A stretch of DNA of 64,000 bases, taken from assembly GCA_031082185.1 (NCBI GenBank), contig JAVHLI010000005.1, positions 1 through 64,000 of the forward strand, read 5' to 3'. The stretch's first letter is position 1. Each line of letters opens with the position of its first letter. This document shows positions 48,542 through 56,301 of this stretch, one piece after another. The notes under the pieces are model-generated. The model did no database searches and had not been told where the DNA came from. It worked only from the letters and a program-made list of their open reading frames with translations. The position numbers were made by a program, and so were the translations under genes. Source of the stretch: a bacterium. GTDB taxonomy: Bacteria > Sysuimicrobiota > Sysuimicrobiia > Sysuimicrobiales > Humicultoraceae.

Positions 48542-49678
48542 TTATGGGCAGTGCAGTCTCTGAAGATCCTTGTGCCGCTCGAGGATCAACTTGCGGAACA
48601 CGTCGTTGACCTCGCTGTAACGCTTCTCGGCCACGTCGTCGTCGTAGACGTTCCGGACCGGTCTGTCGAAGAACGACCGCACGCCGGCGAACTCCGCCAT
48701 GCGCTCCACCGGTGAACCGGCCGGCCCCTCCAACCGGTACTTGGGCGCGATGCCGAACTGCCCGCGCGACATCATCACCCGCTGCCCCTCGTCGCTGAGC
48801 GCGAACTGGATGAAGGCCCTGGCAGCCCTCAAGCTCCGAGACCCGGCCAGGACTGCCAGGGGCTCGGGGGTAACAAACCCGGCGGTTGGGGTCACGTACT
48901 TGAGATCGTGGCCGCCCAGAACATCCTCGAAGGCCATGTAGGCGGGCACGGCAAATCCGACGGCAAACTCACCCTTGGCTACGACCGTGGGCACGTCGCG
49001 GCTGCGGGCTACGAAGATTCCGGTGTTGGCGCCCAGCTTCTGCGACCACTCCCAACCCTTCTGGTAGCCGAGCATCTGCAACATGACCTCATACGAGGCA
49101 TGGTTGGAGCTGGACCTGTCAGGAGTGCACTGTGCAATCTGCCCCTTCAGGCGGCAATCGAGTAGGTCATCCCAGTCGCGGATCGTCTCCACCCCAAGAC
49201 GCCGCAGGAGGCGTGGGTGCCAGACCAGCCCGTACGGCGTCAGACAGCAACCCACCCAGAAGCCCTTGGGATCCTTGAGCCGGATGGGCTTGGGCGTCCC
49301 GATCGTGGCCGGGATTTCTCGAAGGATCGCCTCGGGAACCTCGTGGGGCACTAGGAGCCTGCGTTCGGCCAGGTCGTCGAACAGCGCGGGCTCGCCGCCC
49401 CAAAAGACGTCTGCCTCGGGCCGACCGCCCCACTCGCGGATCCGGCCGTAGGCCACGGGAGTGCCTGCGGAGACAATCGTCACGCGCACGGCGGTGCCGA
49501 ACTGCCGGCGCGCGAACTCTGTGAAGGCCGCCGCCGTGGGGTCTGCGACGGTCCGTGCCACGGGCGTGATCAACACAAGCCGGTCCTCGATGGTCACCTG
49601 TGCCCTGGTCGGTACCGCGTTCAGAGCCGTCAGTGCCAGGCTGACGGCGACAACAACGATCCAGATGGTACGGTGCAT
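48542..49678 (-). CDS. Periplasmic/lipid-anchored solute-binding protein of the operon's ABC importer
   Basis: About 378 residues from ATG 49678 (GGAGGT ten bases upstream). A signal peptide (MHRTIWIVVVAVSLALTALN) is followed by a type II binding fold. Motifs include LVLITPVARTVADPTAAAFT, EWGGRPEADVFWGGEPALFD, VGCCLTPYGLVWHPRLLRRL and SDEGQRVMMSRGQFGIAPK. These place it among Fe3+/2-aminoethylphosphonate/polyamine-type proteins. Two adjacent cysteines (GCC) are unusual. Operon partners GDPD and a phosphatase suggest a phosphate-ester ligand rather than iron. Confidence 0.85.
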   Translation of the reverse strand: MHRTIWIVVVAVSLALTALNAVPTRAQVTIEDRLVLITPVARTVADPTAAAFTEFARRQFGTAVRVTIVSAGTPVAYGRIREWGGRPEADVFWGGEPALFDDLAERRLLVPHEVPEAILREIPATIGTPKPIRLKDPKGFWVGCCLTPYGLVWHPRLLRRLGVETIRDWDDLLDCRLKGQIAQCTPDRSSSNHASYEVMLQMLGYQKGWEWSQKLGANTGIFVARSRDVPTVVAKGEFAVGFAVPAYMAFEDVLGGHDLKYVTPTAGFVTPEPLAVLAGSRSLRAARAFIQFALSDEGQRVMMSRGQFGIAPKYRLEGPAGSPVERMAEFAGVRSFFDRPVRNVYDDDVAEKRYSEVNDVFRKLILERHKDLQRLHCP

Positions 49679-49725
49679 ATCTGCTCTACCTCCCTTCAAC
49701 CTCTAGCCCGTCCATTCACCCCCAC

Positions 49726-50097
49726 TCATCCTTGCTTCTGCTCGTCTTGACTGAACTCCTTGACCGATCCCAGCAACCCTGCCACCCGCGAGAGGACCGC
49801 CGCCTCATCGAGCCCGGCGATCACTTCACGCCCACCCAGTATGAACGCCGGGTAGCGGCGCGGGCGGTGGCGGATGATGCGCGCGATCCACGTCAGCGAG
49901 AACGGCTCAACCAGATACACGGCGACCCGCCCCCCGAACACCTCGTGCAACCGGTCCAGAAGATGGAAGAGGCGGTAGACCTCGCCCCTGTCCGCGCCGG
50001 AGTCCGGGGCAGAGGGGCGTGGGGGGCCGCTTCCTGTCAGGCCGCGCGCCAGGACCTCGACCGTCAGCGACCGAATCCCGTCAGGAAGGTCCTCCAT
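49726..50097 (-). CDS. Small protein of unknown function, thioredoxin-fold-like
   Basis: 123 residues, not recognised. ATG 50097 is followed by SLTVEVLARGLTGSGP, a linker, then VYRLFHLLDRLHEVFGGRVA and VYLVEPFSLTWIARIIRHRP, ending RYPAFILGGREVIAGLDEAA. The order (strand, helix, strand, then a Pro-containing strand pair) resembles a degenerate thioredoxin-like domain lacking CxxC. It is 47 bp upstream of the binding-protein gene on the same strand and may share its transcript. Function unknown. Confidence 0.55.
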   Translation of the reverse strand: MEDLPDGIRSLTVEVLARGLTGSGPPRPSAPDSGADRGEVYRLFHLLDRLHEVFGGRVAVYLVEPFSLTWIARIIRHRPRRYPAFILGGREVIAGLDEAAVLSRVAGLLGSVKEFSQDEQKQG

Positions 50098-50179
50098 GTA
50101 CGAAGACTCCGAGCAACAAGGCCATAACTCCTGCCGCCCCAGCAGGAATTACGGCGGATTTCTGGTATCTATCCAGCGA

Positions 50180-51055
50180 ATGCGCGTACACGCCATCATC
50201 AACCCGATAGCCGGCCGTAACCGTGGGACCCGAGCGTGGTCCCGCGCCAAGCCCGTCCTTGTAGCGGCCGGCTGGGAAATCACCGAGAGCTTCTCCCTGT
50301 GGCCGGGCCATGCCGTGGAGCTGGCCGCGGCCTCGGACGCCGAGGTGATCCTGGCCGTCGGCGGAGACGGCACCGCGCACGAAGTGGCCAACGGGCTGCT
50401 CCGGCGCAGCTGGCGGCCGGTCATGGGCGTACTGCCGGTGGGAACGGGCAACGACTTCGCGCGGGCCCTCGGGCTGCCGCGGGACCCCGCCGCCGCCGCA
50501 GGCATGCTTCTGACGGCACGCCCCAAGCTCCTCGACGTCGGGGTCGTTAACGACCGCTACTTCCTGACGGTCGCGGGCGCCGGCTTCGACGGCGAGGTTG
50601 CAAAACAGGTGAACGCGTGGCCCAAGGTGTTCGGCGGCACGGTCATGTACGTGCTGGGCATCCTCAAGATGCTGGTCATCTACCGGCCGGTTGAGGTCGA
50701 GATTGTCACCGACGGGATACCGGACCGCGAGCGGCTCTTCCTGATAGCGGTCGGCAACACCGCCTGGAACGCCGGGGGGATGTGGATGGTCCCCAGCGCC
50801 CGAGCGGATGACGGTATCCTGCACGTGGTGATTGCGGGGCCGCTCAGCCGGATTGAGACGCTGGGGGTGCTGCCCAGGGTCTACTCCGGGCGCCACCTCC
50901 TGCACCCCAAAGTCCGCCAGGCCCAGGGCCGCGAGATCATCGTCACGAGCACAACTCCGCTGACGGTCCAAGCGGACGGCGAGACCATCGGAACGCTACC
51001 GGCCACCTTCCGGGTCCATCCGGGCGCGCTTGAGGTCCTGATCCCAGCTATCTGA
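50180..51055 (+). CDS. Diacylglycerol-kinase-family lipid kinase (YegS/DgkB type)
   Basis: 291 residues from ATG 50180; the ribosome site is weak and a longer upstream frame overlaps the divergent gene. N-terminal VHAIINPIAGRNRGTRAW, nucleotide-binding VILAVGGDGTAHEVANGLL, and GVLPVGTGNDFARALGLP define the DAGK catalytic domain. The later GAGFDGEVAKQVN and the C-terminal beta domain (LTVQADGETIGTLPATFRVH) complete it. It phosphorylates diacylglycerol or a related lipid at the membrane. Confidence 0.92.
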   Translation: MRVHAIINPIAGRNRGTRAWSRAKPVLVAAGWEITESFSLWPGHAVELAAASDAEVILAVGGDGTAHEVANGLLRRSWRPVMGVLPVGTGNDFARALGLPRDPAAAAGMLLTARPKLLDVGVVNDRYFLTVAGAGFDGEVAKQVNAWPKVFGGTVMYVLGILKMLVIYRPVEVEIVTDGIPDRERLFLIAVGNTAWNAGGMWMVPSARADDGILHVVIAGPLSRIETLGVLPRVYSGRHLLHPKVRQAQGREIIVTSTTPLTVQADGETIGTLPATFRVHPGALEVLIPAI

Positions 51056-51194
51056 CGGCCCTCTCCCTCCCCGGCACGGCTGCATCCGTACGCCTCTTCG
51101 AGAATATTCAAGTTCTGTCATGCTACCCAGGACTAAAACAAGACTGTTTATGGCATATAGAGTACTGAATAGTGCACACTGTCTCGGAGGCGCC

Positions 51195-51446
51195 ATGTTG
51201 GAACGCAGGCCGACCATTATGACCGTCCAGGAGGTTGCCCGCTATCTGCGGGTGCACGCGATCACCGTCTACCGGATGATCCGGCTGGGCCAACTGCCCG
51301 CGATCCGTGTCGGCCGCGGCTGGCGCTTCAAGAAGGACGAGATAGATTCCTGGCTGCACAAACACGAATCCAACTCCCAAGATCAGCCCGCCAAGCCCGC
51401 CAAGCCACGCGGGCGTTCCACCCCGAGGCGCCGTGCCCTCCGCTAG
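51195..51446 (+). CDS. Excisionase-family helix-turn-helix protein
   Basis: 83 residues from ATG 51195 with GGAGG four bases upstream. IMTVQEVARYLRVHAITVYR, then MIRLGQLPAIRVGRGWRFKK and DEIDSWLHKHE, is the canonical HTH_17 domain. The tail is basic and Pro/Lys-rich. It overlaps the start of gspE by 14 bp, so it is the first gene of the pilus operon and a candidate regulator. AT-rich DNA before it, including TATAGA at 51156, probably contains the operon promoter. Nothing links it to a mobile element here. Confidence 0.8.
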   Translation: MLERRPTIMTVQEVARYLRVHAITVYRMIRLGQLPAIRVGRGWRFKKDEIDSWLHKHESNSQDQPAKPAKPRGRSTPRRRALR

Positions 51447-53334
51447 CCGTGGCCAGCCCGTGCAGACCAACGGCTTGCTGCAGAGCCGCGTGCAGGCATA
51501 TGTCCAGGCCCATACCCGCGAACTCCCGGCCGCCGCAGCGATCGCGGCGCACCTGGGCGCCGATCTCGATGATGTGCAGGCTGCCCTGGATGCACTTGTG
51601 GAGGATGGCGCGCTGGTGCGCCGGGTCGGGGCAGAAACGACATACGCACCGACTTCGACGCAGAAGCCTCTCGGCCAGATGCTGGTCGAGGCCGGTCTCC
51701 TGACCGAAGCCCAGTTGGAGGAGGCGCTGGCCGAGCAGGTCAAGACCGGACTGCGCCTGGGCCAGGTGCTGATCGGGCGGGGCCTGGTCACGAAGCACGC
51801 CGTGGGCGAGGCGCTGGGCACGCAGCGGAGCAATCCATACGTAAACCTGGTTACGGCGCCGATTGACGATCAGGTACTGCGCAGCGTCCCGCTGTCGGTG
51901 ATCACAGAGCTGAGGGCGGCACCCTTCGCGCGCGCCGGCCAGGAAGTCCATGTGGCCATGCCCGATCCCTCCGACGTCGTGGCCATTGACCGGCTCTCCG
52001 GCCTGCTGCGCGCCCGCGTGCGGCCCTACTTCACCACGGAGCGGGATTTCGAGTGGCTGCTGTCCACGCGGTTCAACGTCACGCAGACCGTGGGCGAGGA
52101 CCTGGAGGCCGAGGGGGCCACCGGTGCCGAGCCCGATTTCGCCACGGTGGTCGCCGGCGACTCCCCGCTCGACCCACCGATGGTGCGACTGGTGGACTCG
52201 GTAATCCAGGGCGCCGTGCGCGAGGGAGCGACCGACATCCACATAGAGCCGCAGGCCAACGACACCACCGTGCGCTACCGCATAGACGGCATGCTTTACG
52301 ACAAGGCGCGGCTGTCCCGTAGTGTGGGCGGCGCGGCGACCTCGCGCATCAAGGCCCTGGCAGGACTCGACATTGCCGAGCGGGTGCGGCCGCAGGACGG
52401 CCGCCTGTTGTACGAGTTCGGCGGCCGCGAACACGATCTGCGCATCGCCTCGATCGGCTCCAACTTCGGGGAGCGTGTGAGCGTCCGGGTGCTGGACAAG
52501 CACCGCGTGCTGCTGGGGCTGGAGCGGCTGGGCCTTCTCCCCGACCAGCAGAAGGTACTTGAAGGGCTGCTGGCCAGGCCGTACGGGATGGTCCTTGTCA
52601 CGGGACCCACAGGCTCGGGCAAGACGACCACACTGTACTCCTGTCTAAACCGGATCAACGAGCGAACGCGCAACATCATGACAGTCGAGGATCCGGTGGA
52701 GTATCACCTGGAGGGCATCACCCAGATCGCAGTGCGAACGAAGATGGCGGTCTCATTCGCGGCTGGGCTGCGGGCAATCATGCGCCACGATCCCGACGTG
52801 GTAATGGTAGGCGAGATACGCGACAGCGAGACCGCCCAGATCGCGGTCCAGGCCGCCCTGACCGGCCACCTGGTGCTGAGCACGCTCCACACCAACGACG
52901 CCGCCGGTGCGATCGTACGGCTCATCGAGATGGGCGTGGAGCCCTACCTCATCACCTCCACCCTGTTGGCCTCGATCGGCCAGCGACTGGTACGCGCGCT
53001 CTGCCCGGCCTGCCGTCACCCCCAGGAGGCCACCCCCGACCAGGCGGTGGAGATGGGGCTTCCGGCCGACCCGCCGGCCACAGTCTGGAGCCCACGCGGT
53101 TGCCCGGAGTGCGGCCACATGGGATACAGAGGGCGCGCCGGCGTGCTTGAGATAATGAAGGTGACGGACGGGATTCGAGACCTGATCCTGCAGCGGCGTC
53201 CTGCCACCACTATCCGCGAGGCGGCGCGGCGCGAGGGAATGCGCGTCATGAACGAGGCCGGTGTGGCCAGGGCGCTCGACGGCACGACCAGCGTGGAAGA
53301 ACTGCGCCGCGTAGTCTTCGCGGCGATTGACTGA
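51433..53334 (+). CDS. gspE: GspE/PilB-family secretion or pilus assembly ATPase with N-terminal winged-helix extension
   Basis: 633 residues from GTG 51433. Residues 15-75 form a winged-helix-like extension (VQAYVQAHTRELPAAAAIAA, DDVQAALDALVEDGALVRRV). Residues 78-230 carry a MshEN/GspE N domain (PLGQMLVEAGLLTEAQLEEA, RLGQVLIGRGLVTKHAVGEA). The ATPase core has VTGPTGSGKTTTLYS near 388, Asp box MTVEDPVEYHLEGI, Walker B RHDPDVVMVGEIRDSETAQI and the His box LVLSTLHTNDAAGA. A zinc tetracysteine, CPACRHP and CPECGHMGYRGRAG, is near 525-570. It powers pilus or pseudopilus extension. Confidence 0.95.
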   Translation: MPSASRGQPVQTNGLLQSRVQAYVQAHTRELPAAAAIAAHLGADLDDVQAALDALVEDGALVRRVGAETTYAPTSTQKPLGQMLVEAGLLTEAQLEEALAEQVKTGLRLGQVLIGRGLVTKHAVGEALGTQRSNPYVNLVTAPIDDQVLRSVPLSVITELRAAPFARAGQEVHVAMPDPSDVVAIDRLSGLLRARVRPYFTTERDFEWLLSTRFNVTQTVGEDLEAEGATGAEPDFATVVAGDSPLDPPMVRLVDSVIQGAVREGATDIHIEPQANDTTVRYRIDGMLYDKARLSRSVGGAATSRIKALAGLDIAERVRPQDGRLLYEFGGREHDLRIASIGSNFGERVSVRVLDKHRVLLGLERLGLLPDQQKVLEGLLARPYGMVLVTGPTGSGKTTTLYSCLNRINERTRNIMTVEDPVEYHLEGITQIAVRTKMAVSFAAGLRAIMRHDPDVVMVGEIRDSETAQIAVQAALTGHLVLSTLHTNDAAGAIVRLIEMGVEPYLITSTLLASIGQRLVRALCPACRHPQEATPDQAVEMGLPADPPATVWSPRGCPECGHMGYRGRAGVLEIMKVTDGIRDLILQRRPATTIREAARREGMRVMNEAGVARALDGTTSVEELRRVVFAAID

Positions 53335-53347
53335 GATGGAGCGGGCC

Positions 53348-54553
53348 ATGCCGGCCTACACGTACACGGGCAGGGACGGCACCGGGGTTCCGGTCAGGGG
53401 CGTGGTCGCGGCCGAGAGCGAGGCGGCGGCCACCGCGCGGCTGCGCGAGCAGGGGCTGTTCATCACCTCGTTGCGGCCACGGACCCGCTGGGCAGTCGCG
53501 GCCTGGCGGCGGAAAGGACCTGGCCTGGAAGAGGTGGCGGCCTTCACCTACCACCTGGCCGGGCTCGCGGCGTCCGGCATCCCGCTGCTGCGCGGCCTCG
53601 AGGTGGCCCGCGAGCAGGAGGAAGACGGTACGCTGCGCGAGGTGATCGGCGACCTGCGCGACCGCATCGAGGCCGGGCAGAGCCTGTCGGCCGCTATGGG
53701 CCACCATCCCAAGGTGTTCTCGCCGGTGTACGTCGGGGTCGTGCGGTCCGGCGAGGTCGGCGGCGTGCTGGACCAGGCCCTGCTGCGCCTGACCGACTAC
53801 CTCGACCGCGAGGTGGCGCTGCGACAGAAGGTCGGTTCACTAGTGGTCTACCCGGCGTTCGTCCTCATCCTGGCCGCGGTGGTCATCAGCGTGTTCGGCG
53901 TCTTCGTAATCCCGGCGTTCGAGAAGGTCTACCGGTCGGCCGGAGCCCCCCTCCCGCTGGCCACAACGGTCCTGATCGGGTTCAGCCGACTGCTGCGGGG
54001 ATACTGGTTGGTGGGTCTGGTCGCGGCGGCGGCAACTGGATGGGCGTTGGTCCAAACCGGCACCCTGGCAAAGCTCGGGGCAGCCATGGCGCGCCTGCTC
54101 TGCCGGATCCCGCGCATCGGTGCGGTGGTGCGGCTTCTTCAAGTAAACCGCCTCCTGCGGACGTTCGGCGCCATGTACGCCAGCGGTGTTCCCATAATAC
54201 AGGCGCTGGATATCACGGCCGGGTCGGTTTCCGAACCGCAGGTGCAGGCCGCGGCCGGCTACCTCAAGGAGAGGATCTCCTCTGGTAAGCGCCTGAGCGA
54301 GGCGATGCGGGGGGTCGCCCTCTTTCCGCCAATTGTGTACCGGATGACCGCGATGGGCGAGGAGGCCGGCCGCCTGGACGAGATGCTACAACGGGTCTCC
54401 GACCTGCTCGACCGCGACATAGACCTCTCGATCAAGCGGCTGGTCACGCTGGCCGAACCACTGCTGACGTTGGCGTTAGGAGGTGTCATAGCGTTGATCC
54501 TGCTGGCCCTGTACCTGCCGGTCTTCGGCCTGCCCAGGGCCATCCTAAGGTAA
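53348..54553 (+). CDS. gspF: GspF/PilC-family inner-membrane platform protein
   Basis: 401 residues from ATG 53348 with GGAG eight bases upstream. It opens PAYTYTGRDGTGVPVRGVVA and has two GspF domains. The first is at EVAAFTYHLAGLAASGIPLL with VGVVRSGEVGGVLDQALLRL. The second is at LLRTFGAMYASGVPIIQALD with YRMTAMGEEAGRLDEMLQRV. Three membrane segments are visible. It anchors the ATPase and pilus in the inner membrane. It follows gspE by 13 bp. Confidence 0.94.
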   Translation: MPAYTYTGRDGTGVPVRGVVAAESEAAATARLREQGLFITSLRPRTRWAVAAWRRKGPGLEEVAAFTYHLAGLAASGIPLLRGLEVAREQEEDGTLREVIGDLRDRIEAGQSLSAAMGHHPKVFSPVYVGVVRSGEVGGVLDQALLRLTDYLDREVALRQKVGSLVVYPAFVLILAAVVISVFGVFVIPAFEKVYRSAGAPLPLATTVLIGFSRLLRGYWLVGLVAAAATGWALVQTGTLAKLGAAMARLLCRIPRIGAVVRLLQVNRLLRTFGAMYASGVPIIQALDITAGSVSEPQVQAAAGYLKERISSGKRLSEAMRGVALFPPIVYRMTAMGEEAGRLDEMLQRVSDLLDRDIDLSIKRLVTLAEPLLTLALGGVIALILLALYLPVFGLPRAILR

Positions 54554-54581
54554 GGCACATGACAATGGGAGGTAAGCGGGA

Positions 54582-54971
54582 ATGAGGAAGCAGCTGTCAA
54601 GTGAAGGCGGTTTCACCTTCGTCGAAGTCCTGGCGGTGATCCTGATCCTGGGGGTCCTGATCGCCGTCGCGCTGCCCAACTACTTCGGCGCCGAGGCCGA
54701 CGCAAAGCGCTCGGTGGACATGGCCAACGTCCGGGCGATTAACTCCGCTCTGGCCTTCTACAAATACCGGAACAGCGGGGCCTGCCCGGCGGACGAGGGC
54801 GAGTTCTTGAAGTTGTTCCTAGCCGACGTCACGTACTTCCCGGACGGGCAGCCAAGAGACCCTCGGACGAACACACCGGACCCGTACGCTAAGACGTATA
54901 GGCCGGCTCCCATTTGTCGGGTGCTCATGGACTACGACGGCGTCAACCACGACACCGGGGACGGGCACTAG
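54582..54971 (+). CDS. Type IV pilin / major pseudopilin (first paralogue)
   Basis: 129 residues with a class III leader: cleavage expected between Gly and Phe in SSEGG-FTFVEVLAVILILG, Glu at +5, then a hydrophobic helix. The globular part has NYFGAEADAKRSVDMANVRA and a Cys pair (GACPADEG ... PAPICRVLMD). GGGAGGT precedes the ATG. The N-terminal 65 residues are nearly identical to the next gene's product. It forms the fibre driven by GspE/GspF. No prepilin peptidase or secretin is in the window. Confidence 0.92.
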   Translation: MRKQLSSEGGFTFVEVLAVILILGVLIAVALPNYFGAEADAKRSVDMANVRAINSALAFYKYRNSGACPADEGEFLKLFLADVTYFPDGQPRDPRTNTPDPYAKTYRPAPICRVLMDYDGVNHDTGDGH

Positions 54972-55025
54972 TTCAGCAGGCGTACCACTCAGGGCAAGTC
55001 ACACGACAACAGGAGGTGAAAGGAA

Positions 55026-55409
55026 ATGAAACAGCGTGTGTCAGGTGAAGGGGGCTTCACCTTTGTCGAGGTACTGGCGGTGATCCTGATCCTAGGGGTC
55101 CTGATCGCCATCGCCCTGCCCAACTACTTCGGCGCCGAGGCCGACGCGCGGCGCTCGGTGGACATGGCCAACGTCCGGGCGATCAACTCCGCCCTGGCCC
55201 TCTACCAGTACCGGAACAGCGGGGCGTGCCCGACCGCGGGCGCGGACTTCCTGGCGTTCCTGGCCAATACCGCGTACTTCCCTGATGGGACGCCGATCGA
55301 TCCCCGGACAGGGACGAACACGCCCTACTCGGCCACGTACAGCGCGACTCTCTGCCGGGTGCAGATGACCAACGGCACAGTGAACCACGATACCGGGGCC
55401 GGGCACTAG
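55026..55409 (+). CDS. Type IV pilin / major pseudopilin (second paralogue)
   Basis: 127 residues; leader VSGEGG-FTFVEVLAVILIL, then VLIAIALPNYFGAEADARRS and VDMANVRAINSALALYQYRN. It shares the first 65 residues almost exactly with the preceding pilin. The C-terminal half differs, but keeps the two cysteines and the ending NHDTGxGH. AGGAGG lies eight bases before the ATG. The pair is a recent tandem duplication of the N-terminal part with a diverged head. Confidence 0.92.
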   Translation: MKQRVSGEGGFTFVEVLAVILILGVLIAIALPNYFGAEADARRSVDMANVRAINSALALYQYRNSGACPTAGADFLAFLANTAYFPDGTPIDPRTGTNTPYSATYSATLCRVQMTNGTVNHDTGAGH

Positions 55410-55444
55410 CTCGACGGGCAGTACCATGCACGGCGGAGGATGAG

Positions 55445-55885
55445 ATGCCCAGCCAGCAACGCGGGTTCAGCCTTGTGGAGGGTCTCGTGGTCGCGGCACT
55501 GCTGGCGATCCTGGTGGTCGTCGCGGTGCCGCGGCTGATGGTCCCCGAGACCCTCCACGCGCGCTCATCCGCCCGGCAATTGGCGGCCGACCTGCGGCTG
55601 GCGCAGCGGCTGGCGATCGCCCGGCGCGCGAACGTCCTGCTGGAGTTCAGCCCGTCTGCGCCGCCCTACACCCGCTACACAGTGAGGGCGCAGAGCGGCG
55701 GCGACGAGCCCGACTTCCCCAAGGATCTGCCTCAGGAGGTTACCGTGTCCGGGCCGCTGCAGTTCGCCTTCTCTTCGAACGGCAGCGCCGCCCCTGGCGG
55801 GGCGGTTACGCTCACGGCCAGCGGGGCCACTGCCACGGTGGAGATCACCGCGGCCACCGGGTACGTGAAGGTAACCGGGCCGTGA
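55445..55885 (+). CDS. GspH/FimT-type minor pseudopilin
   Basis: 146 residues. Leader QQRG-FSLVEGLVVAALLAI with Glu at +5, helix to about residue 30, then LHARSSARQLAADLRLAQRL. That matches the GspH/FimT region (R..A..L..DL..AQ.LA). A beta-rich head follows, ending ITAATGYVKVTGP. Such proteins sit at the tip of the pilus or pseudopilus and help initiate assembly. It overlaps the next gene by four bases. Confidence 0.87.
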   Translation: MPSQQRGFSLVEGLVVAALLAILVVVAVPRLMVPETLHARSSARQLAADLRLAQRLAIARRANVLLEFSPSAPPYTRYTVRAQSGGDEPDFPKDLPQEVTVSGPLQFAFSSNGSAAPGGAVTLTASGATATVEITAATGYVKVTGP

Positions 55886-56292
55886 TGCGCGGGCAGCACG
55901 GGTTCACGCTCGTCGAGCTTCTGGTGGCGGCCTTGATCCTTGGTATCGCCATCATCCCACTGCTGCAGGTCATTCCCGGAACGCTCGCGCCCGCGCAGGT
56001 CACAGAGACAGACATGCGCCTGGGAGCGGCGGCCACGCGGAAGACCGAGGAGATCATCGGCCGACTGCGCGCGGACGTCAACAGCGTGACTTCGGGCGCC
56101 GAGGCCTGCGCAGACCTTCCCAACTGCCGGTTGCAGTGGACGATCGCGGTCGAGCTCTCGAGCGCCGCCCCAGGTGTGGGATCACTCAGAACCATCGCCA
56201 CCACCGCATGCCGGGACGCGAACGCCAACAGCGCCTGCGACGCGGACGAGGCGCAGGTGCGATACGACACCAAGGTCACCTCGCGCCCATAG
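55882..56292 (+). CDS. GspI/PilV-type minor pseudopilin
   Basis: About 136 residues from GTG 55882 (or ATG 55885). Leader RGQHG-FTLVELLVAALILGI with Glu at +5. The rest is short with two Cys pairs (AEACADLPNCRL and TACRDANANSACDADE). It overlaps the previous stop and ends nine bases before the GspJ-like gene, the usual order of GspH-I-J minor pilins. Confidence 0.87.
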   Translation: MMRGQHGFTLVELLVAALILGIAIIPLLQVIPGTLAPAQVTETDMRLGAAATRKTEEIIGRLRADVNSVTSGAEACADLPNCRLQWTIAVELSSAAPGVGSLRTIATTACRDANANSACDADEAQVRYDTKVTSRP

Positions 56293-56301
56293 GAGCCCGC
56301 G

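Noticed and set aside
48542-49678. Assignment of the binding protein as a ferric-iron protein
   Set aside because: The fold class fits, but no iron-ligand tyrosine pair could be made out with confidence and the operon partners are phosphodiesterase and phosphatase, so the ligand is left open.
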